Source: Microvirga terrae
Lineage (GTDB): Bacteria > Pseudomonadota > Alphaproteobacteria > Rhizobiales > Beijerinckiaceae
Length of the DNA: 64,000 nucleotides
Reading direction: 5' to 3'
NCBI RefSeq assembly: GCF_013307435.2
Contig: NZ_CP102845.1
Span: 5,194,001-5,258,000, forward strand
Of the stretch, positions 1 through 8,476 are shown in pieces (positions within the stretch are counted from its first letter, which is position 1; each line of letters opens with the position of its first letter). The notes under the pieces were generated by a model that saw nothing but the letters and a program-made list of their open reading frames with translations, did not search any database and had not been told where the DNA came from. A program made the translations under genes and the position numbers.

Positions 1-285
1 GCGGGCCGCGTTGTTGACCAGGATGGTGATCGGCCCGAGCGCGTCGCTCGCCCGACGGATCGCCGCCTGGAAGGCGGGAATGTCGCGCACGTCGCTATGC
101 TCGAAATGCACGCGCTCGCCGAGCTCCTTCGCGAGCGCCTGGCCGGCCTCGGCGTTGTAGTCGAGGATCGCCACCTTGCTGCCCTGCGCATGGAAGGAAC
201 GTGCGATGCTCTCGCCGATGCCGCTGGCGCCGCCGGTGATGAGAACGGTCTTGCCGTTCAGGGAGCCGTAAGTCGTCTGGGCCAT
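1..285 (-). CDS. SDR family oxidoreductase, C-terminus cut off by window edge
   Basis: This is the N-terminal 95 residues of a classical short-chain dehydrogenase/reductase on the minus strand; the rest lies left of the window. The start is ATG at 285. The NAD(P)-binding GGASGIG motif sits at about residues 18-24, followed by an acidic residue after beta-2 (ILDYN), which favours NAD over NADP, and the NNAA motif lies at the cut edge. The catalytic Tyr/Lys are not visible. It follows the xylose-type ABC operon on the same strand after a 266 bp gap containing a dispersed repeat, so it may act on a sugar or sugar acid, but the substrate cannot be told from what is present. Confidence 0.85.
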   Translation of the reverse strand, partial: MAQTTYGSLNGKTVLITGGASGIGESIARSFHAQGSKVAILDYNAEAGQALAKELGERVHFEHSDVRDIPAFQAAIRRASDALGPITILVNNAAR

Positions 286-316
286 GAATCTCTCTCAATC
301 TGCCTTGGTTTTCTCC

Positions 317-335
317 CCTCCCCGATGCGGGGAGG
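317..335. repeat. Small perfect hairpin CCTCCCC-gatgc-GGGGAGG
   Basis: A 7 bp perfect inverted repeat with a 5 nt loop lies between xylG and the SDR gene. It may be a transcript-stabilising or terminating hairpin, but there is no T-run, so the function is uncertain. Confidence 0.4.
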
Positions 336-398
336 AAGTATGGGTTGGGTCACAAAGCCGGCGCGCTACGCTTGCTCGAAATCGACACGTTCTTCCTA

Positions 399-495
399 CC
401 ACGTCATCGCCGGTCTTGTACCGGTGATCTCGATTGAGTGAGGCGCTGCGCTTTTCATCATCGGGATGGCCGGTACAAGCCCGGCCATGACGGGA
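399..495. repeat. Dispersed palindromic repeat, family A (diverged copy)
   Basis: The element starts CCACGTCATCGCCGG and ends CCCGGCCATGACGGGA, with two internal hairpins: CCGGT-cttgt-ACCGG and ATGGCCGG-tacaag-CCCGGCCAT. The same word order (ACGTCATC.CCGG...CCGGTGAT...ATCGGGATGG.CCGG) recurs at 8644-8846, so this is a dispersed intergenic repeat and not part of a gene. Confidence 0.75.
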
Positions 496-551
496 CGGTG
501 CTCTCCAATCGAACGATCTCGCACCGCAGCGGGAAGAGGTCGTGCGCCCGG

Positions 552-1331
552 TCAGCTCGCGCCCGGCCCCGGCGTCGCGCCGGGCGGACACTTGCCGAGG
601 ATGATCATGCCGAGCACCTCGTCCTGGGTGACGTCCTGCACGTTCGCCGAGCCCACGAGCTTGCCGTTCTTCATCACGCTGACCCGGTCGGCGAGGCCGA
701 ACACGTCGTGGATGTCGTGGCTGATGAGGAAGATGCCGATGCCCTCCTTCTTCAGCTGCAGCACGAGGTCGGCGACCTGCTGGGTCTCGGCCGGGCCGAG
801 CGCCGCCGTCGGCTCGTCCATGATGAGCACGCGCGCGTTGAAATAGATCGCCCGGGCGATCGCCACCGATTGCCGCTGGCCGCCGGAGAGCGCCTTCACG
901 GGCTCCTTGAAGCGGCGGAAATGCGGGTTGAGGCGCGCCATGACCTTGCGGGTCTCGGCCTCCATCGTGGCGTCGTCCAGGGTCCCGTAGGGCGTGAGAA
1001 CCTCGCGCCCGAGGAAGATGTTGCCGGCGGCGTCGATGTTGTCGGCGAGCGCCAGCGTCTGATAGATCGTCTCGATGCCGTAGCGCTTCGCGTCGCGGGG
1101 CGTCGCGATGTCCGCATGCTCGCCGTTGACGTAGATCTCGCCCGCATCCGGCCTGTAGGCGCCGGACAGGATCTTGATCAGGGTCGACTTTCCGGCGCCG
1201 TTATGGCCGAGCAGGCCCACCACCTCGCCGGGACGAAGATCGACCGAGACGCCGTCCACGGCCTTGATGCCGCCGAACGCGATGGAGATGTTGCGCATCT
1301 CGACGAGAGGCGTCGTTCCATTCGTGTGCAT
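552..1331 (-). CDS. xylG: Sugar ABC transporter ATP-binding protein, xylose type (single cassette)
   Basis: This is the ATPase subunit of a periplasmic binding-protein-dependent pentose importer (CUT2 family). At 259 aa it has one ABC domain: Walker [10 protein letters not shown] at 42-50, signature LSGGQRQ at 148-154, Walker B VLIMDEP at 168-174 and switch SHD at 204-206. Enterobacterial XylG has two fused cassettes (about 510 aa), whereas one-cassette versions such as FrcA are usual in Rhizobiales, so this is presumably a homodimer. It is the last gene of xylF-xylH-xylG, 12 nt behind the permease, with an AAGGA Shine-Dalgarno before its ATG. Substrate is inferred from the XylF-like neighbour. 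Confidence 0.88.
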   Translation of the reverse strand: MHTNGTTPLVEMRNISIAFGGIKAVDGVSVDLRPGEVVGLLGHNGAGKSTLIKILSGAYRPDAGEIYVNGEHADIATPRDAKRYGIETIYQTLALADNIDAAGNIFLGREVLTPYGTLDDATMEAETRKVMARLNPHFRRFKEPVKALSGGQRQSVAIARAIYFNARVLIMDEPTAALGPAETQQVADLVLQLKKEGIGIFLISHDIHDVFGLADRVSVMKNGKLVGSANVQDVTQDEVLGMIILGKCPPGATPGPGAS

Positions 1332-1343
1332 GATGCGCTTTCC

Positions 1344-2642
1344 TTACTTGAGGCGGCGGCGATAGAGGCTGTCGACCCAGACCGCCAGCACGAGAACCGC
1401 CCCGACCACGATGTTCTGCAGCGGCGTGTCGACGCCCAGCAGCACCATGCCCGATTGCAGCGACTGCATGACGAGGGCACCGAGCATGGCGCCCGCAATG
1501 GTGCCGATGCCGCCGGCGAGCGACGTGCCGCCGATCACCGCGGAGGCGATCACGTAAAGCTCGTCGAGGGTACCGGCCGCATTCGTCGCCGCATTGAGGC
1601 GCGCGGTCGAGATGCAGGCGGAGATGCCGCAGAGCAGGCCCATCAGGCCGAACACTTTCATGAGCGTCCAGCGGGTGTTGATGCCCGAGAGCTCGGCGGC
1701 CTCCGGATTGCCCCCGATGGCGAACACGTAGCGCCCGAATCGCCGGCGCGTGGCGATGAAGGTCATGACGAGCCCCACCACGATGGCGATCAGCACCGGC
1801 AGGGCCACGCCCTGCGAGATGAACAGGCCGCCTTCGGGCCAGGCGATGCCGCGGGCCTCGGCCCAGGTCCGGGCCGATCCCATCGGCATGGGATAGGCGT
1901 TGAAGATCGCGGCGGTCGCCAGAACGACCCCGCAGGCCACGACGGCGATCACCGCGTCGCCCCAGCCGGGGCGCACCGGAAATCCGAAGCGCAGACGACG
2001 CCGGCGGGTCAGGCCCAGGCCCACGATGATGAGGCCGCAGGCCACGGCCGCGATGAACCAGGTGGTGGTGGCGCCGAGCGCGCCTTCCACGCCGCCGCCG
2101 AAGGCCTTGAAGCGGGTGTCCATGGGGGCGACGGTCTGGCCGGTCGTGACCCACCAGGCGGCGCCGCGCCAGACCAGCAGGCCGCCGAGCGTCACGATGA
2201 AGGAGGGAATGCCGAGATAGGCGATGAGCCAGCCCTGGAACAGGCCGATCAGCCCGCCGGCCACGAGGGCGATCAGCACGGCGAGCGGCGCCGTCAGCCA
2301 ATGCTCGAGACCGAGATAGGCCGGCAGCCACTGCACCTGGGCGACGCCGATGATCATGCCGACCACGCCCAGGATCGCGCCGACCGACAGGTCGATGTTG
2401 CGGGTCACGATGACGAGCACCATGCCGGTCGCCATGACGGCGACGGACGCGGTCTGGACCGACAGGTTCCAGAGATTGCGCGGGGTCAGGAAGACGCCGC
2501 CGGACAGGATGTCGAACCCGATCCAGATGATGGCGAGCGCCGCCAGCATGCCGAGCATGCGGACGTCGATCTCGAGCTTCGACAGGAGCGAGCCGGAAGC
2601 GGCGCTCGGCGGCGGGGCGGCGGTGGCGACGGGTGCGGTCAT
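1344..2642 (-). CDS. xylH: Sugar ABC transporter permease, xylose type
   Basis: A polytopic inner-membrane permease of the CUT2 (BPD_transp_2) family, about 432 aa, with roughly ten hydrophobic segments from about residue 30 to the C-terminus. It forms the channel of the importer with xylG and xylF. An in-frame ATG 30 nt upstream (2672) lies inside a dispersed inverted repeat (2668-2804), so the ATG at 2642 (MTAPVATAAPPP) is preferred; neither has a strong Shine-Dalgarno. The large cytoplasm-facing insert around 1980-2100 resembles XylH more than RbsC. It is co-transcribed with xylF and xylG. Confidence 0.85.
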   Translation of the reverse strand: MTAPVATAAPPPSAASGSLLSKLEIDVRMLGMLAALAIIWIGFDILSGGVFLTPRNLWNLSVQTASVAVMATGMVLVIVTRNIDLSVGAILGVVGMIIGVAQVQWLPAYLGLEHWLTAPLAVLIALVAGGLIGLFQGWLIAYLGIPSFIVTLGGLLVWRGAAWWVTTGQTVAPMDTRFKAFGGGVEGALGATTTWFIAAVACGLIIVGLGLTRRRRLRFGFPVRPGWGDAVIAVVACGVVLATAAIFNAYPMPMGSARTWAEARGIAWPEGGLFISQGVALPVLIAIVVGLVMTFIATRRRFGRYVFAIGGNPEAAELSGINTRWTLMKVFGLMGLLCGISACISTARLNAATNAAGTLDELYVIASAVIGGTSLAGGIGTIAGAMLGALVMQSLQSGMVLLGVDTPLQNIVVGAVLVLAVWVDSLYRRRLK

Positions 2643-2667
2643 GGGAATCACTCGTTCTGCGAAAAGC

Positions 2668-2804
2668 GTCATTCCGGGGCCGCGAAGCAGAACCCGGAAC
2701 CCGGGACCACGAGGCGTTGAGGAGAGGCGCGATCATGCGCCTGATCCATCGATGCCGGCGGTCACGGGTTCCGGGCCCGCGCCATCGGCGCGCCCCGAAA
2801 TGAC
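2668..2804. repeat. Dispersed inverted-repeat element, family B
   Basis: The left arm (2668-2702) begins GTCATTCCGGGGC and ends CCCGGAACCC. The right arm (2766-2804) is its near reverse complement, from GGGTTCCGGG to GCCCCGAAATGAC. It sits between xylF and xylH. It is non-coding and could fold in the xyl mRNA into a long stem that separates xylF from xylH expression. Similar GTCATTCCGGGGC elements are, from memory, common in Rhizobiales genomes. Confidence 0.75.
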
Positions 2805-2813
2805 AGCGTCAGA

Positions 2814-3857
2814 TCAGTTGCAGGCCTTCGCGCTGCCGGCCTTCACGCCCTGGCAGACCACGTCCTTGGACGCCCAGCCGGCATTGATGACCACGTCGAG
2901 ATTGTCCTTCGTGATCGCCACGGGCGTGAGGAACAGAGCCGTCATGTTCTGCTTCTTCGGGCCGAGATTCCAGGGCTTCGCCCCCTGGATCTCGCCGAGC
3001 TTCTTGCCGCCGGCGAGCTGGACGGCGATCTCCGCGGCGTTGCGGCCGAGTTCGCGGGCGTCCTTGAAGACCGTGACGGTCTGCGTGCCGAGCGCCACCC
3101 GGTTCAGGGCCGCCTTGTCGGCGTCCTGGCCGGAGACCGGCACCGAGCCGGCAAGGCCCTGCGCGGCGAGGGCCGCGATCGCGCCGCCGGCGGTGCCGTC
3201 ATTGGCCGCGATCACCGCGTCGATCTTGTTGTTGTTCTTGGTGAGGAACTGCTCCATGTTCCGCTGCGCGTTGGCCGGGAGCCAGCCGTCCGTATAGGCC
3301 TCGCCCACGTTCTTGATCTTGCCGGAATCCATGGCGGGCTTGAGCACCTCCATCGAGCCCTGGAACAGGAAGTTGGCGTTCGGATCCGAGCCCGAGCCCT
3401 TGATGAACGCGTAGTTGCCCTCGGGCTTGACCTTCAGCACTTCGCGGGCCTGGAGACGGCCGACCTCGACGTTGTCGAAGGTGAGATAGAAGGCCTGCGG
3501 AATCTCGATCAGGCGGTCGTAGCCGACGACCGCGATGCCCTCGGCGATGGCCTTCTCGACCGCCGGACGCACCGCGTCGGAATCCTGGGCCAGCACGATC
3601 AGCGCCTTGGCGCCGCGGGAGATGAGGCTCTCGATGTCGGTGAGCTGCTTGGCCGGCGAGGATTGGGCATCGGCCGACACGTAGGTGCCGCCGGCCTTCT
3701 CGACGGCGGCCTTGATGGCGGCCTCGTCGGTCTTCCAGCGCTCTTCCTGGAAGTTCGACCAGCTGACGCCGACGACCGGGCCCTTCTGGGCGAAGGCCGC
3801 GGTGGCGGACAGCGCCAGGGCGGCAAGAGAGATGAGTGCGTGTTTCTTCGATAGCAT
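2814..3857 (-). CDS. xylF: D-xylose-type ABC transporter substrate-binding protein
   Basis: A periplasmic sugar-binding protein of 347 aa with a Sec signal peptide ([18 protein letters not shown], cleaved near AFA-QK). It shares XylF landmarks with the E. coli protein: [13 protein letters not shown] near the N-terminus, the GYDR segment, DGWLPANA, the NNNKIDAV stretch, TAGGAIAAL and SGQDAD. It delivers pentose, most likely D-xylose, to XylHG. The start is ATG at 3857 with a strong AGGAGG 7 nt upstream. It is the first gene of the operon, divergent from the ROK regulator, and is separated from xylH by the family B repeat, consistent with higher expression of the binding protein. Confidence 0.9.
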   Translation of the reverse strand: MLSKKHALISLAALALSATAAFAQKGPVVGVSWSNFQEERWKTDEAAIKAAVEKAGGTYVSADAQSSPAKQLTDIESLISRGAKALIVLAQDSDAVRPAVEKAIAEGIAVVGYDRLIEIPQAFYLTFDNVEVGRLQAREVLKVKPEGNYAFIKGSGSDPNANFLFQGSMEVLKPAMDSGKIKNVGEAYTDGWLPANAQRNMEQFLTKNNNKIDAVIAANDGTAGGAIAALAAQGLAGSVPVSGQDADKAALNRVALGTQTVTVFKDARELGRNAAEIAVQLAGGKKLGEIQGAKPWNLGPKKQNMTALFLTPVAITKDNLDVVINAGWASKDVVCQGVKAGSAKACN

Positions 3858-3990
3858 CGGTTTCCTCCTGGACCTTGCGTTCCCTTGCAGGTCCCTCGCT
3901 CATGACAGGCTGTCGATCCGACCGGATCGACGGAATGGCTCGCTCCGCCATGCGCTATATTTCGAGCGCGGAAATAATTATCTCAGCCAT

Positions 3991-4008
3991 TGGCGCCTTC
4001 AAGCGCCA
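3991..4008. promoter_or_regulatory. Candidate ROK operator TGGCGC-cttcaa-GCGCCA
   Basis: A perfect 6-6-6 inverted repeat in the 215 bp divergent gap between xylF and the ROK gene. Its position suits a site controlling both promoters; AT-rich stretches on both sides (about 3970-3985 and 4014-4065) could hold the -10 elements. The assignment to the ROK protein is inference. Confidence 0.45.
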
Positions 4009-4072
4009 TCGAGCTTATATTTTCGTCTGATACCCATCGGTGCCGAAGTTGTTTTATTCATAACTCGAAGAA

Positions 4073-5290
4073 ATGACCGCGATGATCCCGCTCCCCCTCT
4101 CCCCCCGCGAAACGGCCCGCCGGCGCCTGCTCGATGCCCTGCGCCGGGAGGGTCCGATGGCCCGGGTGGAGATCGGCCAGCATCTGGGCATGAGCCCGGC
4201 GAGCGTCTCCGACCTGACCGCGAGCCTGCTCGACGAGGGGATCCTGGTGGCCGAAGAGACCGCCGACCAGGGCTCCGGCCTGATCCGCGGCCGGCCCAAG
4301 ACCCGCCTGTACTTCGCCGAGACCCTGGGCTCGGTGATCGGCGTCTGGACCGGGTTCAACCGCATCGAGCTGCGGCTTGTGGACAGCGCCGGGCGCAACC
4401 GCGCCAGCCGCCACGTGGAGCGCCCGTTGCGCAATCTCGGCGCGGAGGAGCTGATGGACGTGCTGGCCGGCACGATCACGGCCTTCGCCGAGGAGACCGG
4501 CGCCCGGGACGTGAAGGCCGTGGGGCTCGCCTGCCAGGGCTACGTGGACACCAAGGACGGCATCGTCGCCTGGAGCCCGGTGCTCGGCGCCCGCGATCTG
4601 CCGCTCGCCTCGGGACTCGGCGACCGGCTCGGCAAGCCGGTTCTCATCGAGAACGACGCCAGCGCCATGGCGTTCGCCATCACGCAGCGGAACTCGGATC
4701 TGCGCTCCGGTCGCACAGCCTGCCTGATGATCGGCGACGGGGTGGGCCTCGGCTTTCTGATCCAGGGCGAGCTCTATCGCGGCGCCCGTTTCGGCGGCAG
4801 CGAGTTCGGCCACGTGCGGCTTCGCCGGAGCGGTCCGCAATGCCGCTGCGGCGGGCGCGGCTGCATCGAGGCTTATCTCGCCGACTACGCCCTGCACCGG
4901 GACGCCCAGCTCATCGATCACCGCCCGGCCCCGACCCTGCTGCTGCCGAGCGAGGGCGCCATGGGGGCGATCGTCGCGCAGGCCCGGGCGGGCGATCCGG
5001 CGCTCCTCAACCTCTTCCAGGCTGCCGGCGAGGTTCTGGGCGACGCGGTCGGAATCCTGATCCAGACGCTCGAGCCCGACCACATCGTCATCTGCGGTCC
5101 CGGAACCCGGGCCATGGATCTGCTACGCCCCTCCTTCGAGGCCGCGCTCGACTCGCAGACCATCCCCGAGCTGAGGGCGCTCGCCGCCATCCATGTGGTG
5201 GAATCCTCCATGGACCTGCTGACGGAAGGCGTCGTCATGCAGGCCCTGCGCGAGCTCGACCTCGATCTCGCGCGCCTCAAGGCGGCCTGA
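4073..5290 (+). CDS. ROK family transcriptional regulator (XylR-like)
   Basis: A 405 aa repressor with an N-terminal winged helix-turn-helix (about residues 10-75: MARVEIGQHLGMSPASVSDLT) fused to a ROK/sugar-kinase-like fold. The ROK zinc-binding signature is present as CRCGGRGCIEAY near residue 263, and an ATP-site-like IGDGVGLGF segment near residue 222. Such proteins usually repress a neighbouring sugar operon until sugar binds. The gene is divergent from xylFHG, so it is the likely local regulator. Translation probably starts at ATG 4073; a second ATG lies three codons on. It is not a plain kinase because of the HTH. Confidence 0.88.
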   Translation: MTAMIPLPLSPRETARRRLLDALRREGPMARVEIGQHLGMSPASVSDLTASLLDEGILVAEETADQGSGLIRGRPKTRLYFAETLGSVIGVWTGFNRIELRLVDSAGRNRASRHVERPLRNLGAEELMDVLAGTITAFAEETGARDVKAVGLACQGYVDTKDGIVAWSPVLGARDLPLASGLGDRLGKPVLIENDASAMAFAITQRNSDLRSGRTACLMIGDGVGLGFLIQGELYRGARFGGSEFGHVRLRRSGPQCRCGGRGCIEAYLADYALHRDAQLIDHRPAPTLLLPSEGAMGAIVAQARAGDPALLNLFQAAGEVLGDAVGILIQTLEPDHIVICGPGTRAMDLLRPSFEAALDSQTIPELRALAAIHVVESSMDLLTEGVVMQALRELDLDLARLKAA

Positions 5291-5366
5291 TCCTGCCTTG
5301 AGGCGTAGCCAGGGGCCTCGGAAAACACTATCTGTTACGGGTCGATCTTCTCAACACCTGAGACCT

Positions 5367-8300
5367 ATGCCCTCATCCCGCCCCGTCCAAGCCGGCGACC
5401 ACGTCTTTCTCGTCGACGGCTCCTCGTTCATCTTCCGGGCCTACTTCCAGTCCATGAACCAGGACCAGAAGTACAATGCCCGCTCGTCGGACGGCATGCC
5501 GTCCGGGGCGGTGCGGCTCTTCGTGTCCAAGCTCCTGCAGTTCATGCGCGATGGGGCGGCGGGCCTGCGGCCGACCCATCTCGCCATCGTGCTCGACAAG
5601 TCCGAGGGCTCGTTCCGCAAGGAGCTCTACGAGGATTACAAGGGCCACCGGCCCGACGCCCCGCAGGATCTGAAGGTCCAGATGCCGATCATGCGCGAGG
5701 CGATCCGCGCCTTCGGGCTCGAACCCGTGGAGCTGCAGCGCTACGAGGCGGACGACCTGATCGCCACCTATACCCAGCAGGCGAAGGCCCGCGGGGCGGA
5801 CGTGCTCATCATCTCGTCCGACAAGGACCTGATGCAGCTCGTCGGCCCGAAGGTGTGCTTCTACGATTTCGAATCGGGCTCCAAGGGCAAGCCGGGCTAC
5901 CGGCCCGAGCGCAACCTGGACGAGGCCGCCGTCATCGAGAAATGGGAGGGAATCCCGCCGGAGAAGATCGGCGACGTGCTGGCCCTCATGGGCGACACCT
6001 CCGACAACGTGCCGGGCGTGCCGGGCATCGGCCTCAAGACGGCCGCCCAGCTGATCAAGGAATACGGCGATCTCGAAACGCTCCTGGAGCGGGCCCCCGA
6101 GATCAAGCAGCCCAAGCGCCGCGAGACCCTGATCGCCAACGCGGATACGGCGCGCCTGTCGAAGAAGCTCGTGACGCTCGATTGCGACGCCCCGGTGCCG
6201 GTGCCCCTCGACGACCTGCGCCTGCCCGAGCCCGATCCGAAGACGCTGATCGGCTTCCTCAAGGCCATGGAGTTCAACACGCTGACCCGGCGCGTCGCCG
6301 AGCTCTACGACGCCGATCCCACGGCGATCGAGCCCGACCCGCGCCTCCTGCCGGGCGGCGAGGCGATCCGCTGGGAGCGCAACGGCGACGGCACCGGCGT
6401 GACGGCGCCCACCGACGATGCGGTGCCGTTCTTCGGCAAGGCCGATGCGCCGACCGGCGAGGTCGATCCCTTCGCGGGCCTCGACCTGCCGGAAACCGCG
6501 ACCCTGCGCCGGCCCGTCGAGGGCATCGGCACGCCCTCCCAGGTCGCCGGAAAGCGCGCGACGGAAGCCTCGTCGGTGCCCATCGACGTCACGGCCTACG
6601 AGACCGTCACCACCCTCGAGCGCCTGAAGGACTGGGTCGCCCGGGCCCACGCGCAGGGCCATGTGGCGGTCGACACGGAGACGAGCGATCTCGATGCAAC
6701 CCGCGCCGATCTCGTCGGCGTCTCGCTGGCGCTCGAGCCGGGCCAGGCCTGCTACGTGCCGCTGCAGCACCGGGACGAATCGAACCTGTTCGGCGGCGGC
6801 CTCGTCCAGGGCCAGATTCCCGTCGGCGAGGCGCTCGACGTCCTGCGCCCGCTCCTGGAGGATTCCGCCGTCCTCAAGATCGGCCAGAACCTGAAATACG
6901 ACTGGGTCGTGTTCAAGCGCCACGGGATCGAGGTGCGGCCCTACGACGACACCATGCTGATCTCCTACGTGCTCGATGCCGGCAAGGGCTCGCACGGCAT
7001 GGACGAGCTCTCGCGCCGCCATCTCGGCCACTCGCCGATCAGCTTCTCGGACGTGGCCGGCACGGGGCGGAACAAGGTGACCTTCGACAAGGTCGAGATC
7101 TCCAAGGCCACCGCCTATGCGGCCGAGGATGCGGACGTCACGCTGCGCCTGTGGCAGGTGCTCAAGCCCCGCCTCGTCGCGGAACGGCGCGCCACCGTGT
7201 ACGAGACGCTGGAGCGCCCCATGGTCGACACCCTCGCCCGCATGGAGATGCGCGGCATCATGGTCGACCGGCAGATTCTCAGCCGCCTCTCGGGGGATTT
7301 CGCCCAGACCCTGGCGCGGCTCGAGGACGAGATCCACGAGATGGCGGGCGAGAAGTTCGCGCTCGGCTCGCCCAAGCAGATCGGCGACATCCTGTTCGGC
7401 AAGATGGGCCTGCCCGGCGCCAAGAAGACCCCGTCCGGCCAATGGGCGACGCCCGCGACGCTCCTCGACGAGCTCGCGCAGGCCGGCCACGAGCTGCCCG
7501 CCAAGATCCTCGAATGGCGCCAGCTCTCCAAGCTGAAATCCACCTATACGGACACCCTGCAGGAGCACATGCATCCGGAGACCAAGCGGGTGCACACCTC
7601 GTTCTCGCTCGCCGCCACCACGACCGGGCGCCTGTCCTCGTCCGATCCGAACCTGCAGAACATCCCGATTCGCACGGAGGCCGGCAGAAAGATCCGCAAG
7701 GCCTTCGTGGCGCCGGACGGCCACAAGATCATCTCGGCCGATTACAGCCAGATCGAGCTGCGGCTGCTCGCGCATATCGCCGACATCCCGCAGCTGCAGG
7801 ACGCCTTCGCGGAAGGGATCGACATTCACGCGGCGACGGCCTCGGCCATGTTCGGCGTGCCGCTCGACCAGATGACGCCGGACCTGCGCCGCCAGGCGAA
7901 GACCATCAATTTCGGCATCATCTACGGCATCTCGGCCTTCGGCCTCGCCACGCGCCTCGGCATCGGCAACGCGGAGGCCTCGACCTTCATCAAGCAGTAT
8001 TTCGAGCGCTTCCCGGGCATCCGCACCTATATCGACGAGACGAAGCGGTTCTGTAAGGACAAGGGCTACGTGACGACCCTGTTCGGGCGCGTCTGCCATT
8101 ATCCGCAGATCCGCTCGAGCAACCCGTCCGAGCGCGCCGGCGTGGAGCGCCAGGCGATCAACGCGCCGATCCAGGGCACCGCCGCCGACATCATCCGCCG
8201 CGCCATGGTGCGCATGGAGGACGTCCTGAAAGCCGAGCGCCTCTCCGCCCGCATGCTGCTGCAGGTGCACGACGAACTGGTGTTCGAGGTGCCGGACGAC

Positions 8301-8426
8301 GAGGTCGACGCCTCCCTGCCGGTGATCTCCCGCGTGATGACGGAAGCCCCCTTTCCGGCCATCACCCTGAAGGTGCCCCTCGCCGTGGAAGCCCGCGCGG
8401 CGCAGAACTGGGATGAGGCGCATTAG
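5367..8426 (+). CDS. polA: DNA polymerase I
   Basis: Full-length PolA of 1019 aa, used in Okazaki fragment processing and repair. The order is: 5'-3' exonuclease (about residues 1-310, starting FLVDGSSFIFRAY), a variable linker, 3'-5' exonuclease (catalytic D436 and E438 in VDTETSD, so proofreading looks intact), and the polymerase. Polymerase motif A is DYSQIELR (D792), motif B RRQAKTINFGIIYG, motif C VHDEL (H968-D969). ATG 5367 is chosen over an in-frame start 69 nt upstream because the extra 23 residues are low-complexity and precede the conserved start. It is a single gene with no obvious partner. Confidence 0.95.
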   Translation: MPSSRPVQAGDHVFLVDGSSFIFRAYFQSMNQDQKYNARSSDGMPSGAVRLFVSKLLQFMRDGAAGLRPTHLAIVLDKSEGSFRKELYEDYKGHRPDAPQDLKVQMPIMREAIRAFGLEPVELQRYEADDLIATYTQQAKARGADVLIISSDKDLMQLVGPKVCFYDFESGSKGKPGYRPERNLDEAAVIEKWEGIPPEKIGDVLALMGDTSDNVPGVPGIGLKTAAQLIKEYGDLETLLERAPEIKQPKRRETLIANADTARLSKKLVTLDCDAPVPVPLDDLRLPEPDPKTLIGFLKAMEFNTLTRRVAELYDADPTAIEPDPRLLPGGEAIRWERNGDGTGVTAPTDDAVPFFGKADAPTGEVDPFAGLDLPETATLRRPVEGIGTPSQVAGKRATEASSVPIDVTAYETVTTLERLKDWVARAHAQGHVAVDTETSDLDATRADLVGVSLALEPGQACYVPLQHRDESNLFGGGLVQGQIPVGEALDVLRPLLEDSAVLKIGQNLKYDWVVFKRHGIEVRPYDDTMLISYVLDAGKGSHGMDELSRRHLGHSPISFSDVAGTGRNKVTFDKVEISKATAYAAEDADVTLRLWQVLKPRLVAERRATVYETLERPMVDTLARMEMRGIMVDRQILSRLSGDFAQTLARLEDEIHEMAGEKFALGSPKQIGDILFGKMGLPGAKKTPSGQWATPATLLDELAQAGHELPAKILEWRQLSKLKSTYTDTLQEHMHPETKRVHTSFSLAATTTGRLSSSDPNLQNIPIRTEAGRKIRKAFVAPDGHKIISADYSQIELRLLAHIADIPQLQDAFAEGIDIHAATASAMFGVPLDQMTPDLRRQAKTINFGIIYGISAFGLATRLGIGNAEASTFIKQYFERFPGIRTYIDETKRFCKDKGYVTTLFGRVCHYPQIRSSNPSERAGVERQAINAPIQGTAADIIRRAMVRMEDVLKAERLSARMLLQVHDELVFEVPDDEVDASLPVISRVMTEAPFPAITLKVPLAVEARAAQNWDEAH

Positions 8427-8476
8427 AGCATCGGCTCCGAAAGTGAAGTTGCACGGATGGGATCCATCCGATGCTC
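8426..8476. repeat. Inverted repeat GAGCATCGG...CCGATGCTC (family D)
   Basis: Perfect 9 bp arms at 8426-8434 and 8468-8476 start on the last base of the polA stop codon, with an inner GGATG-ggatc-CATCC hairpin. This looks like a degenerate member of the small Rhizobiales palindromes built around a GAAAGTG core. It may end or protect the polA transcript, but no T-run follows. Confidence 0.55.

Noticed and set aside
552..1331. XylG truncated by loss of its second ABC domain
   Set aside because: The gene has a normal stop and good operon spacing, and one-cassette CUT2 ATPases are usual in Rhizobiales.
438..2720. A 760-codon plus-strand open frame opposite xylG/xylH
   Set aside because: It is rich in Arg/His/Gly/Asp with no family motif and is antisense to two well-supported ABC genes; typical of GC-rich third-position bias.
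5373..8423. A 1016-codon minus-strand frame opposite polA
   Set aside because: No motif, and the polA strand carries all DNA polymerase motifs.
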